DNA of 64,000 nt, taken from assembly GCF_002218085.1 (NCBI RefSeq), contig NZ_BDUC01000005.1, positions 386,473 through 450,472 of the forward strand. The letters are read 5' to 3'. The notes beneath the pieces were generated by a model. It did no database searches, was not told the DNA's origin, and saw only the letters and a program-made list of their open reading frames with translations. Made by a program: the position numbers and the translations under genes. Source of the DNA: Tolypothrix sp. NIES-4075. Lineage in GTDB: Bacteria; Cyanobacteriota; Cyanobacteriia; Cyanobacteriales; Nostocaceae. Of the stretch, positions 7,731 to 17,083 are shown piece after piece; position 1 is the first letter of the stretch; each line of letters begins with the position of its first letter.

Positions 7731-9091
7731 AAATCCTCTTCTTCAAGTCCTGGTCTGAGTGTAGTAACTGGTCGTGGGTTCCAGGGGGCAAAAAATGGTA
7801 ATAATAACAATCCAGGCAAAGCTGCAACTGCTGTTAGCAAAAAGAAAATAGCCCAACCAGTAGAGTTTGCCTGAGCTTCAGTAGGTATTGCCAAACTTTT
7901 TTGACTAAAGTTCTGCAAAGCTTGTACCCATGAACCAGCGGGAGCTGTGAGAATGTCTCGGCTAAAAGCCTGCAAACTCGACAGTAGAGCATACTGTGTG
8001 GCTGAAAAGTTGTGGTTACAAAGACTCATCAAAAACGTCACAAAGGCAGCGGATTCTAAACCTGCACAAAAATTTTCAATATTAATGGCAGCCACCATCA
8101 AAGGGTAACTTTTACCTACTACTGCCAATGTAAAGTAAGCAAGGTTGCCAATTGCTTGTAGTATAGCGAAGATCCAGAGAGCGCGATTAACACCCAATTT
8201 AGTCATTACCGCTCCACCAGCTAAGGTTCCGACAATAACGGCAAAAATACCCAATGCGTTGGGAAATGCCAAGTCTGCTTCAGTGAATTGTAAACCTTTG
8301 GCTAACAGAAATGGAGTGGCTACATTTTTGACTAAAGAATCCCCTAACTTATAGATGACGATGAACACTAAAATTAAAACTGCTTGTACAGAGCCATTAC
8401 GTTGAAAAAATTCAATAAATGGTAATGTGACAGCATCATATAAGCTTTGAGGGGGACGAGCACGCAGTTTTGGTTCTGGTGCGAAGATAGAACTAAATAC
8501 CCCCACAAGCATTAGCAGTGCCATCAACAAATAAACTGCTTGCCAGGATTTTAATACACCTACTAGATATAAGGTTAAAGAACTAGCGATGAGAATGGCA
8601 AGGCGATAGCCTAGTAAAAAAACAGATGCACCCGGACCTCTTTCTTTTTCTTCTAAGACATCAGTGCGGTAAGCATCAACAACAATATCTTGACTGGCGC
8701 TAAAAAATGCGACGATGACTGCTGCGATCGCTAAAAGTTGCAGTCCTTGTGATGGCTTTTGTAATGCCATTGCTGCGACTCCTAATAGAAGTGCGATTTG
8801 CGTAATCAACAGCCAACCACGACGACGACCCAAAAATGGTGGTACGAATCTATCTAGAAAAGGTGCCCAGAGAAATTTTAAGGAATAGGGTAATCCGACA
8901 AGACTAAAAGCTGCGATCGCACTCAGGGGTATATTTTCCTTGGTCAACCAAGCTTGTAATGGTGTCTTACCGGTTAGATATAAAGGCAACCCTGATGCAA
9001 AACCTAGCAATAATAAAGCTGCCATTTTCCGGTTAGCAAAAACTTGTCCAAGTCCTTTAATTTCTTTCATTGTTTCCAGATTCATCCTCAC
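7715..9091 (-). CDS. AmpG-like MFS permease
   Basis: 458 residues from a GTG at 9091; an ATG two codons in is an equally possible start. About twelve hydrophobic segments. The start KMAALLLLGFASGLPLYLTG..LQAWLT and LPYSLKFLWAPFLDR match the AmpG family of the major facilitator superfamily, which in enterobacteria imports anhydromuropeptides for cell-wall recycling. In cyanobacteria the cargo is unproven. It overlaps the following two-pass membrane protein gene by 16 bases. Confidence 0.85.
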   Translation of the reverse strand: MRMNLETMKEIKGLGQVFANRKMAALLLLGFASGLPLYLTGKTPLQAWLTKENIPLSAIAAFSLVGLPYSLKFLWAPFLDRFVPPFLGRRRGWLLITQIALLLGVAAMALQKPSQGLQLLAIAAVIVAFFSASQDIVVDAYRTDVLEEKERGPGASVFLLGYRLAILIASSLTLYLVGVLKSWQAVYLLMALLMLVGVFSSIFAPEPKLRARPPQSLYDAVTLPFIEFFQRNGSVQAVLILVFIVIYKLGDSLVKNVATPFLLAKGLQFTEADLAFPNALGIFAVIVGTLAGGAVMTKLGVNRALWIFAILQAIGNLAYFTLAVVGKSYPLMVAAINIENFCAGLESAAFVTFLMSLCNHNFSATQYALLSSLQAFSRDILTAPAGSWVQALQNFSQKSLAIPTEAQANSTGWAIFFLLTAVAALPGLLLLPFFAPWNPRPVTTLRPGLEEEDLWETK

Positions 9092-9425
9092 ATCAGTAAA
9101 TTTTAGTTATCTTGCCAGAACTCTTGTATAATTTCATGCCAATATGCCGAAAGCCGAAATAAAGGCGATCTCTTACACCTAACTTTTTTTGAGAGTGAAA
9201 TTAGTCTGAGTATGACTTATAAAATTGAAATAGGTTTATTTCAATGTGATTAATGCAGTTTTAGCTGTTAATTGAAGTCTCACTCTCTGCTTGTTTTTCA
9301 TTCTTAAAGGCATGAAAGAATGTATTCACATAAAAACCGATATGATATTATAGTTTCCAGACAAATTGTCCTCTCATCAGGGCAAATACACCTATAAAGG
9401 ATGTCCCTTTAACATATCTAGTTCC
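9092..9425. other. Intergenic region between the Dnd methyltransferase and the AmpG-like gene
   Basis: 334 bases, AT-rich. It should hold the terminator of the leftward Dnd operon and the promoter of the AmpG-like gene. Two weak hairpins can be seen: CATTCTT/AAGAATG at about 9298-9322, and AAAGG/CCTTT at about 9397-9412. Neither has a convincing U-tract. Nothing else is recognised. Confidence 0.4.
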
Positions 9426-10886
9426 TTAAGTTTCGTTAATGTGGTAGACTTGATGCCCTCTAATTTCTACTTCGTGTGCGGCAAGGCATTTTTCCCAACC
9501 TTTACGGGTACCAATGTCGCTTTTGCCTTTAAGCAATCCTAATTCCTCTTCTTGTTGAGTGAGTTTAGCAAATTCTGCGAACATAGGATAGTTAGAAGTG
9601 ACAAACGTTTCTTTGCGGTGGAGAATCGGCGGATTTACCCTGCTTTGGTAATCTCGGTGGGTTATCTTTAAAGTCTTAAAGTCAATAATTATACTCGCTT
9701 GCAACGCGGGATGGGGGTCTGTGTCGAATTCTGGGTAAAACAGGTAGCAAATTTGCTGTTTGTCGGTGCAATATTTTATCAGTGTGGCTTGATCTACACG
9801 TCCCACAGTACGACTAGCGCAGCCTTCATAAATTCTAAGTATGGGGTCGAGTGCAGAAAGTGCCCAAACGTGAACGTAAAGAGCGCTACGAGTGCGTTTA
9901 CCGATTTTGCTTTTTTCGCAAGCTGTTTGAATAACTTCTGGTTGACCTAAGCTGAAAAGCTTGGCATCAGCGACTTGACATGCTTCTTCGTAACTACCGA
10001 AAAAGGCTTTGATATCGTAGCGCATTTCCGGGGCTAGCTTAGAGAAATATGGGCGTTGATCGAAATGGGTCAAAGCAAGATAAACTTGAATATCAAGAGA
10101 ACGACGATAGGCGATCGCATCCCATTCAGCTTCGTCAGTTGCTTGTAATATCACCGCAAAGGCACGGCGAAAATTACCGAATTCAATTAGTAATTCTTGT
10201 TCATTTTCTAATTCACCTTTCATCGGCAATCTTCCACGCCGCGTATAAAATTCCATCAGTGGTTGCAGCTTTTCTTTGTAGTCCTCAAACCGCTTTGTCG
10301 GGATGCGGACTCTCGGCGTAGAATTGCTAGAAAAAAACCGGATGGCTTTGTAGCTTTCTTTTTGAGCCTCATCTCTAAAAACAAAATAGATGCCTAGCGC
10401 TACGGGGACTGCATCTGTATTTAGCGCTTCATCAATGTAACTTTTTAATTCTTGTTGATCGTAATATTTCTGAAATGTATTGCGACGGGTGACGATACCA
10501 TCGCCGTAAGCTAATTGAGCGTTGCTGGGAGCATCAATCAGCACTTGAGCCGCGACAATTAAAACTTGGCTGGTGAGTTCCCAAGCATGTCTGAGTGCTT
10601 CACGCCGTTCCTCTGGCTTTTCTATCACGTTGAGGACGTAGCCCAAGTTGACCACATCTGCTGATGTGAGTGGTATATCTGGATAATAGTATGGGTCCCA
10701 GCCTGTACTGGTGTAACCTAAATTTGCTACTCGTTGTACATCGCCACCATGTCCGCATCCGTAGTCAAAAAACGTGGTATCTTTATTTAGAATTGCCCAT
10801 TCTATTGCCAATCGCACCGGACGAGATATGTCAGTGCGAACAATCGCGGCTCTGTGACGTTCGATTTCTAAGTAGCTTTGTGACAT
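9426..10886 (-). CDS. DNA phosphorothioation-associated putative methyltransferase
   Basis: 486 residues from the ATG at 10886 (MSQSYLEIERHRAAI); the upstream in-frame ATG at 10952 would add residues from a repeat tract and is rejected. The N-terminal part has a Rossmann-type SAM site, FFDYGCGHGGDVQRV, and NLGYVLNVIEKPEERREAL; the remainder (about 200-486) is a family-specific domain. It matches what I know of the family named DNA phosphorothioation-associated putative methyltransferase, which occurs next to dnd genes. The substrate is unknown. It is the last gene of the leftward dndC-dndD-dndE run, separated from dndE by a 141-base repeat-bearing gap. Confidence 0.85.
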   Translation of the reverse strand: MSQSYLEIERHRAAIVRTDISRPVRLAIEWAILNKDTTFFDYGCGHGGDVQRVANLGYTSTGWDPYYYPDIPLTSADVVNLGYVLNVIEKPEERREALRHAWELTSQVLIVAAQVLIDAPSNAQLAYGDGIVTRRNTFQKYYDQQELKSYIDEALNTDAVPVALGIYFVFRDEAQKESYKAIRFFSSNSTPRVRIPTKRFEDYKEKLQPLMEFYTRRGRLPMKGELENEQELLIEFGNFRRAFAVILQATDEAEWDAIAYRRSLDIQVYLALTHFDQRPYFSKLAPEMRYDIKAFFGSYEEACQVADAKLFSLGQPEVIQTACEKSKIGKRTRSALYVHVWALSALDPILRIYEGCASRTVGRVDQATLIKYCTDKQQICYLFYPEFDTDPHPALQASIIIDFKTLKITHRDYQSRVNPPILHRKETFVTSNYPMFAEFAKLTQQEEELGLLKGKSDIGTRKGWEKCLAAHEVEIRGHQVYHINET

Positions 10887-11027
10887 AAAGATATTAAAAA
10901 TAAGCACAGATGCCCACAGAAAGTAGGGGATTGGGCATCGGGCATGGGGCATTGGGTATGGGGCATTGGTAATAATTCTTTTCCTTTCCCCTTTCCCCTT
11001 TCCCTGTTTTCTGTGGTTTAATAATCC

Positions 11028-11417
11028 TTATATCTTTTTAATTGCCACTTCTATCAAATCTTCAATCTTCTTGATATTTAAATCCCCTGCTAAGTAAGCG
11101 ATACCACGATGTAAATGCAGGCGAAATTGCGTTACTAAGATTTCTTTGTCAGTACCTAAATTATCGTTGTAGCAACGTTGTTTGAGCGCCAGTAAAAGAA
11201 TATCAGACATTTCGCCGCCAAAAACGCGCCAAGTCATTTCCACATTGCTATCTTGGGGAATTGGTACGGGGGAGGGGATAGTTGGTTCAGCGAGGGAACG
11301 ACAAAATGCCCAACGACAAAGGATGTTCCATTGGTCGATTTTGGTGTTGCGTTTTAGTTTGAGAAGTTGGTCTTTTGCGGTTTGGGAAAGTCTAATCCGT
11401 TCAATTGGTGTTTCCAT
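11028..11417 (-). CDS. dndE: DNA sulfur modification protein DndE
   Basis: 129 residues, the usual length of DndE. IERIRLSQTAKDQLLKLKR at the start, WNILCRWAFCRSL and FGGEMSDILLLALKQRC fit the small helical DndE family, whose tetramer binds nicked double-stranded DNA in characterised systems and is needed for phosphorothioate insertion. It follows dndD by 70 bases on the same strand, in the standard order dndC-dndD-dndE. Confidence 0.9.
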   Translation of the reverse strand: METPIERIRLSQTAKDQLLKLKRNTKIDQWNILCRWAFCRSLAEPTIPSPVPIPQDSNVEMTWRVFGGEMSDILLLALKQRCYNDNLGTDKEILVTQFRLHLHRGIAYLAGDLNIKKIEDLIEVAIKKI

Positions 11418-11487
11418 AATATTAGGGAGGGGGAAAAGGGAATAAAAAAAGTTTCAGAATTTAACTTGGACAATGCCCAATGCCCGA

Positions 11488-13470
11488 TTACCAAAAATAT
11501 CCAGGTTGTATGGTTGTTTGACGGGTGGAGGAGTCGTATTTGAGGAGATATTCGCGAGCGATCGCTTCATTTTCTCTCAGTGTTTCAACTTCTTGTTTGC
11601 CTATCTCAGTATCTGTAGATAATAAAATTACTTGATGGCTGGCTGAGGGAAAGTAACGTTCAACTAAGTTGCCACGGTGCGAAGAATCTAGTCTGCCTAG
11701 CGGTGTATCGATAGCGACAGGTAAACGGCGTCCGGAGACTCGCGCTAAACCCCAAAGAAAAGCGATCGCTAAAAGTTGTTTTTCCCCAGCCGAAAGTCGA
11801 TGTTTGGGAACTGGTTTACCCTGTAAATCATAAAGCGAAAGGCTAAAAGTGTTGGTGTCAATAGCGACGCGATGCACTAAATCAGATTTGTGCAGAAGAT
11901 AGCGGAAGCATTCTGTAACTTCAACTTCTAGTTTATTTAACTTTCGCAAAGTTAATTTTTCGCGGAAAATTTTTAGTGTATCTTGGACTTTAGCAGCCGA
12001 GTAAATAATATGCTCTTTATTTTGGCGATCGATATTTTTTTCAGTATAGTTTTCTAACTCTTTTTTAGTATTGCGAATATTAATCTCTAATTCATCCAAA
12101 CGGCGTTTTGTTATTTCCCAACTTGCTTTAGCTTCAGCAACTTGCTGTTGTGCTTGTTGCAACTCATCAACTAATCTTTGATAATCTTCTGGTGATGCAG
12201 CAGTTTGAATTTGTCTTTCTAAAGTGATAATTTCTTCTTCTTTTGTTTGTAATATCTTTAGTTTTTCTTGTGCATTATTTTTGGCATATGGTAAATGGTG
12301 ATGAATAATATTATCTAACTGATGCAGTGTTTCGCTATCAGTTAATAACCAAGGCTGTTCTGTTGTAGCTTTTTCTAAAGATTGATTTTCTTGATTAATG
12401 AAATGTTTAATTTTATCAACTTTTTCATCACCTAGAGCCAAATTATGAATTAAATCGAGTAATCGTTTATCTCGCGCAACTAATAAATCATGTGCTAATG
12501 CAGCTTGTTGAATATGAAGTTCTTTTTCTCCTTGGCTGTAAATCTGATTCAGCAAAGGTTCTATTAAAGCCAAAGGTAAAATATTAGCCGCTAATTCACA
12601 CATGACTTGACGTGTTTTCTCGGCTGACGCTGTTATTTCTGATTTCTGCTTCTCTAATTGACTGCGTTCTCCAGCGATTTTACCACCTTCAGAAATGAAT
12701 TTATCAACAACTTCTTGCTGATGAAGTTCAACTTCTTTTAACTTTTCTTGTAAAGACGTTAAATTGAGCGTTTCTGCATCGTATTCATTTTGTTGCTCTT
12801 TTAGCCTATTTTCAATTTCTTCTAAGTTTGCTAAATATTTAATATCAGCAATTTCTTTGCGTTTGCGATTGACTAATATTTCCAAATCAACTGCTAAACG
12901 TTCAGCTAGTTCTAGCCCTAAAAGTCCGCTAATCGCATCAACTACAATCGGTGGTGGTATTTCTTGTTCTGCGAGTTCTTTAACTTGTTCTCCGTCAAAG
13001 AGAAATAAATTAGAAATTCCTATTGGGAGTAGATTTTCAATGTACTCATCCCAGATATTAGCTAAAGCAGTATCAAGCCATTCATTAGCATCTAAAATCC
13101 CTAAATGGTCTTTACCGTCTTTGGGATTTTTATCCCAAGTCCGCACTACGCGGTATTTTACTGGCTTGTCATTTTCAATGTGTTCAAAAACTAATTCAAT
13201 CCGGGTTTTCTCAACTGGGTCGGTGTGACTGTTGACGCATTGAGTCAGAAAATCACTATAGCTGAGATTACCACGAGTAGAACATTGAGCGCGATGTCCA
13301 TAAAGTGCGAGACGAATCGCATCCATTAGCGTTGTTTTTCCCCCACCATTCATCCCCCCTAAAAGGATGATGGGACGAGAATTTTCTTCATCAATTTCTG
13401 GGTTAAGATTGATGACTTGTTTTCCACAGTAGGGACCAAAGTTTTGTAATACGAGTTCAACAAATTTCAT
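11488..13470 (-). CDS. dndD: DNA sulfur modification protein DndD (SMC-like ATPase)
   Basis: 660 residues, as usual for DndD. N-terminal Walker A GGMNGGGKTT (about 38-47), the DndD-type FLFDGEQVKEL motif near residue 160, a long central coiled coil (about 190-520, rich in Glu, Lys, Gln and Leu), then the ABC signature LSAGEKQLL and Walker B LPVAIDTPLGRLDS. The family is an ATPase that acts with DndC and DndE during sulfur insertion. Its place directly between dndC and dndE separates it from the second, related ATPase gene at 18886-20955. Confidence 0.92.
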   Translation of the reverse strand: MKFVELVLQNFGPYCGKQVINLNPEIDEENSRPIILLGGMNGGGKTTLMDAIRLALYGHRAQCSTRGNLSYSDFLTQCVNSHTDPVEKTRIELVFEHIENDKPVKYRVVRTWDKNPKDGKDHLGILDANEWLDTALANIWDEYIENLLPIGISNLFLFDGEQVKELAEQEIPPPIVVDAISGLLGLELAERLAVDLEILVNRKRKEIADIKYLANLEEIENRLKEQQNEYDAETLNLTSLQEKLKEVELHQQEVVDKFISEGGKIAGERSQLEKQKSEITASAEKTRQVMCELAANILPLALIEPLLNQIYSQGEKELHIQQAALAHDLLVARDKRLLDLIHNLALGDEKVDKIKHFINQENQSLEKATTEQPWLLTDSETLHQLDNIIHHHLPYAKNNAQEKLKILQTKEEEIITLERQIQTAASPEDYQRLVDELQQAQQQVAEAKASWEITKRRLDELEINIRNTKKELENYTEKNIDRQNKEHIIYSAAKVQDTLKIFREKLTLRKLNKLEVEVTECFRYLLHKSDLVHRVAIDTNTFSLSLYDLQGKPVPKHRLSAGEKQLLAIAFLWGLARVSGRRLPVAIDTPLGRLDSSHRGNLVERYFPSASHQVILLSTDTEIGKQEVETLRENEAIAREYLLKYDSSTRQTTIQPGYFW

Positions 13471-13494
13471 TTTTCCAGATGCTTTAGAAAAAAA

Positions 13495-13576
13495 TCGTAG
13501 TAAGCGTTGAAACGCTTATTTTATTTCAAACAATCATGAATATTTTTGATTTTCAGCACTGAAGTGCCGACTACGA
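13495..13576. repeat. TCGTAGTAAGCG...CTACGA extragenic element, copy 1
   Basis: It begins tcgtagtaagcgttgaaacgctta and ends gccgactacga, so the ends are inverted repeats (TCGTAG/CTACGA) with smaller hairpins inside. It lies between dndC and dndD. Relatives are at 43145-43193 and about 45684-45734. Confidence 0.7.
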
Positions 13577-13629
13577 AAACATTTTAACGATTGTAGGTTT
13601 AACTATACTAATTCGGCAACAATCTTATT

Positions 13630-15228
13630 CTATTCGCTCTTTTTATTTTGAAATTTCATACTCCCCCAAGTTTTCGGTTCTGCTTCCGAAGTTAATGCAA
13701 CATCTCCCAAAGTTAGCTGCTTCACCTTTTCTACATCACCGGAACCTGCTGCTGTTTTTAAATCGCGTTTGTAATGAGCATTTTTTATCGCTTCTTCTGG
13801 AGAGCGGGAACTTGTTTTAAAACATTGCTCTAAGGTGTCGTATATGCCCACACGACGCGACATTTTACGATATTGACGTTCTGTATCCAACAGTTTCGCC
13901 ATTAATTCTAAATGCATTCCATCACCTTCACAAATTTCTTCTAAGACAGCCCATTCATCGCTACCGAGTAGGCTATAATCAGCACCGGGACGGGGGTCTG
14001 AGAAAACTTCACCAGTTACTTCCATATAAATGCGGGGTAAACTATCATCAAATTCGTGTCTTTCTTCTAGCCAAATGCGACGAATTTCGCTCAGTTCTTC
14101 TGGGGTAATTAGGGTGATATCGCGCATATTTTCTGGTGCATTACTCCTCAATTCTTGCTCAATAGTCAGGAGTCTTCTTAACCAATATTCTCGCGCTTCT
14201 TTAATATACGGACCAGGAATAGGCTCAACTGAAATTTCACCTTCTATATTCCGTTCATATAGTTGGACATCTCCCGTTCTGCGACGAAAATCACGCCAAT
14301 TTCGGTCTTCTGTTTCTATGTCTAATTCTCTGCGTAAATCGAGAAGGGGTTGTAACCATTCTTTTTCTTCGTCATTTTGAATCATTGCTTTTAGTGAGCT
14401 ATCTTCACTCACCAAAGTACAAACCCAACAACCAAAACGGGAGCTACCACAACTAGGTGTAGATGTATCGACAACTAAAGGACATTCGTTATCCGCTGTC
14501 GCACCCCTATACATAGTAAATAAATCTTTGTTGCTGTATCCCCAAGGATTTTCCCATTGCATTAAATAAAGCCAAACTTCATCATTTCTCCAGTCTTCTA
14601 TGGGACTGTAAACTAAAGAGTTTGGTAAATTCATGTTAGGACTTAAGCGATCGCGTACTCTTTTCGCTTCCCATTCTCTCATCCTCTTAGCGCGTGATGC
14701 ACTTTCAGCTTTGCGAATGCCTAAAACAACGATCGCTTCACTGCTAACCCGAATCACATCTCGAATAAAGCGGTTAGATGGACTAATTTTTAAACGTTGC
14801 GTACACCAGCGAAATTTTCTTCTTGGTGCTGGATATCCTTTACCGATTAATCCTACCCAAAATGTTTCTTTTAGTTCGGGGTGTAACAAATGCGGTATCA
14901 TAGGCATCTGTTGTTCTTTTGCCGCAACTTTAATTTGCTGTAAAGATTTGCGTACCCAAGCAGAAACGTAAGGATTTTCTACAAGGGTGTCGGTTGTAAT
15001 CACATGAATCGTCTTCGTCCGTTTTTCTAGTGGGAGAGATGCGATCGCATTCCAGATTAACTGTAAAATTGCTGTCGAATCTTTACCACCTGAATATCCA
15101 ATTACCCAAGGAATGGCATCCAGAGTGTATAATTCTTGTATCTCTACAGTCAGTTCTTGGATATTATCCACTAAATCTGCGACTGTACGCACTTGCTCTC
15201 GTTTCTTTTCTGGTTGTGCTGTAGCCAT
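13630..15228 (-). CDS. dndC: DNA sulfur modification protein DndC
   Basis: 532 residues. The PP-loop SGGKDSTA near residue 45 defines the PAPS-reductase/ATP-pyrophosphatase fold; HVITTDTLVENP follows. Cysteines in FRWCTQR and in the cluster CGSSRFGCWVC can hold the 4Fe-4S cluster known for DndC. In characterised systems DndC receives sulfur from a cysteine desulfurase and activates the DNA phosphate with ATP. No dndA is in the window; cyanobacteria often use a chromosomal IscS-type enzyme instead. It is the first gene of the leftward Dnd operon, and its start faces the divergent DGQHR gene across 162 bases. Confidence 0.93.
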   Translation of the reverse strand: MATAQPEKKREQVRTVADLVDNIQELTVEIQELYTLDAIPWVIGYSGGKDSTAILQLIWNAIASLPLEKRTKTIHVITTDTLVENPYVSAWVRKSLQQIKVAAKEQQMPMIPHLLHPELKETFWVGLIGKGYPAPRRKFRWCTQRLKISPSNRFIRDVIRVSSEAIVVLGIRKAESASRAKRMREWEAKRVRDRLSPNMNLPNSLVYSPIEDWRNDEVWLYLMQWENPWGYSNKDLFTMYRGATADNECPLVVDTSTPSCGSSRFGCWVCTLVSEDSSLKAMIQNDEEKEWLQPLLDLRRELDIETEDRNWRDFRRRTGDVQLYERNIEGEISVEPIPGPYIKEAREYWLRRLLTIEQELRSNAPENMRDITLITPEELSEIRRIWLEERHEFDDSLPRIYMEVTGEVFSDPRPGADYSLLGSDEWAVLEEICEGDGMHLELMAKLLDTERQYRKMSRRVGIYDTLEQCFKTSSRSPEEAIKNAHYKRDLKTAAGSGDVEKVKQLTLGDVALTSEAEPKTWGSMKFQNKKSE

Positions 15229-15390
15229 TTCTCCTTCCCTGTATAGACACGGGCATCATTACCCTTTTTATCTGTACTGTATTTATCAGCTTTAATATTG
15301 TAGAACGTAAAGTTTTTAAAAACTTGATTATATTAAACGAATTTTATAGAAAACTAGTTTGTATTAACTTTTAAGTTTTCAAATATCAAC
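15229..15390. promoter_or_regulatory. Divergent Dnd promoter region with AT palindromes
   Basis: 162 bases between the oppositely oriented dndC and DGQHR genes, so it must hold both promoters. It contains a perfect 16-base palindrome AAGTTTTTAAAAACTT at 15310-15325 and a related inverted repeat AACTT-TT-AAGTT at 15366-15377, within 30 bases of the DGQHR start. I see no TACG-N10-CGTA, the site reported for DndB in Salmonella. Operator function is inference. Confidence 0.45.
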
Positions 15391-16980
15391 ATGAGTGATA
15401 GAGTATCTGACATCGCAAGCGAGTATCTAACAAGGGAAAACAAGGATAAACAGGTATTAGCTTTATTGCTAGAGAAATTCCTGGGGAAAAAGGATCGGAT
15501 TCTCGTCCAAAAAACAGAGATGGGTGGAAGTATCGCTTATGTGGGTTCTGTCACTTTGGAGTGGTTTGCCGATCGCGTTCGCTTTGCATCTAGTTTACCG
15601 CTGCTTCAGCAAAAGTATAATTCAGAGATTGATAACATTGAAATTGATGCCGATAGTATTGACGAAATTCGTCAGCGTCCCCTTGATTGGTCACGTCAAC
15701 TACCTTTAGCGCAGTATTTAGCAGCAAGGACTAATCATAAGTTTCCCCCTGTTTTGGTGGTGATTAACCAACCTTGGGTGGATAATCCGAAAGCTGCTGA
15801 GTGGGATAAACAAGGAATTGCGACAAAATCGACTATTGATTTTACCCCATTAGATAAAGATGGCAAAGTCGGGTTACTCAACGTTTCCGAAGAGGATGTA
15901 TCTATTTATGCACTCGATGGTCAGCATCGACTGATGGGGGTACAGGGTTTGATGGAGTTGATTAAAACTCGCAAACTCCAGCGTTACAAAAAAGATAAAA
16001 CTGCTGACGATACTTTTATTACTTTATCTGATTTGATCGAGCAGTATCATGTAGACCCAGCTTATTTGCAAAACTTACCCGCAGAAAAGATTGGGATTGA
16101 ATTTATTTGTGCGATCGCTGCTGGAGAAACCCGTGAACAAGCAAGACGACGGGTGAGATCCATTTTTGTTCATGTTAACTTGATGGCTGCACCTTTAACA
16201 AAAGGTCAGTTAGCGCAGTTAAATGAAGATGATGGTTTTTCGATAGTTGCAAGAAAAATCGCTGTGACGCATCCATTATTTGAACAACAACAAAATCGCA
16301 AACCTCGTGTTAATTGGGATAGTGCAACAGTAGCATCGAAATCAACAGTTTTAACCACCCTGCAAGCTCTGCAAGATATGTCTGTGCGATATTTGGGGCA
16401 AAAATTCCCTTTGTGGAAACCCTTGGATAAAGGCTTAATTCCCATGCGTCCAGAGGATGACGAACTTCAAGAGGGAATTAACGAGTTTGAGAACTTGTTT
16501 GATTATTTAGCGAGTCTTCCCAGTTATCAGCTTCTAGAAGAAGAAGATACACCACCTTTGCGACGATTCAGCTTTGAGAAGGAGGGGGGAGAAGGAAATA
16601 TGCTTTTTCGTCCTGTGGGACAAGTAGCGATCGCGCAAGCTTTGGGAATTTTGGTTTTTCGCAAAGGGTTATTACTCGAAGACATATTTAAGAAGCTTCG
16701 CAGATTCGACCAAAAGGGAGGATTTAGCGGTATGGAGTATCCGCAATCTCTTTGGTATGGGGTTTTGTACGACCCAAATAAAAAGCGGATTCAAGTTGCT
16801 GGACGGGATTTGGCAGCGAAGTTACTAATATATATTTTAGGTGGAATCACAGATCAGATGGAGCGTGCAGAACTTCGCAAAGCTTTAGCGAATGCGAGAA
16901 CTGTGGAAAATAAAACAATCAGTTTTGATGGGAAGTTTGTTGAACCAAAAGAAGTAGGACTTCCACCAGTTCTTAAGTAA
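15391..16980 (+). CDS. DGQHR-domain protein, DndB-like (Dnd-associated)
   Basis: 529 residues. The family-defining motif appears exactly as ALDGQHRLMG near residue 176; it is followed by FVHVNLMAAPLTKGQLAQLNEDD, typical of the DGQHR/ParB-like fold of DndB relatives. It is longer than classical DndB (about 350-400) because of a C-terminal extension after about residue 400. DndB is a transcriptional regulator of dnd genes and influences modification. This copy is divergent from dndC and lies upstream of a second DGQHR gene. Which of the two is the functional DndB cannot be settled from sequence alone. Confidence 0.82.
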   Translation: MSDRVSDIASEYLTRENKDKQVLALLLEKFLGKKDRILVQKTEMGGSIAYVGSVTLEWFADRVRFASSLPLLQQKYNSEIDNIEIDADSIDEIRQRPLDWSRQLPLAQYLAARTNHKFPPVLVVINQPWVDNPKAAEWDKQGIATKSTIDFTPLDKDGKVGLLNVSEEDVSIYALDGQHRLMGVQGLMELIKTRKLQRYKKDKTADDTFITLSDLIEQYHVDPAYLQNLPAEKIGIEFICAIAAGETREQARRRVRSIFVHVNLMAAPLTKGQLAQLNEDDGFSIVARKIAVTHPLFEQQQNRKPRVNWDSATVASKSTVLTTLQALQDMSVRYLGQKFPLWKPLDKGLIPMRPEDDELQEGINEFENLFDYLASLPSYQLLEEEDTPPLRRFSFEKEGGEGNMLFRPVGQVAIAQALGILVFRKGLLLEDIFKKLRRFDQKGGFSGMEYPQSLWYGVLYDPNKKRIQVAGRDLAAKLLIYILGGITDQMERAELRKALANARTVENKTISFDGKFVEPKEVGLPPVLK

Positions 16981-17039
16981 TCAAGTTAACGTAGCTTTTT
17001 GAACTGTGACTTTCACTGAGGCTAAATATTACATATACT

Positions 17040-17076
17040 CCTATTATATTGGCTAATATCTGCCAATATTTATAGG
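17040..17076. promoter_or_regulatory. Inverted repeat over the dndB ribosome-binding site
   Basis: Hairpin of 13 base pairs: CCTAT (17040-17044) with ATAGG (17072-17076), and 8 pairs 17046-17053 with 17062-17069, loop taatatct. The 3' arm contains the AGG that would serve as Shine-Dalgarno, eight bases before the ATG at 17084. It could act as an operator or as an RNA hairpin that hides the ribosome-binding site. Confidence 0.5.
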
Positions 17077-17083
17077 TATTTAT

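Noticed and set aside
12764..13228. 154-codon open frame on the plus strand
   Set aside because: It is antisense to dndD, Ser-rich and without family resemblance; a shadow frame.
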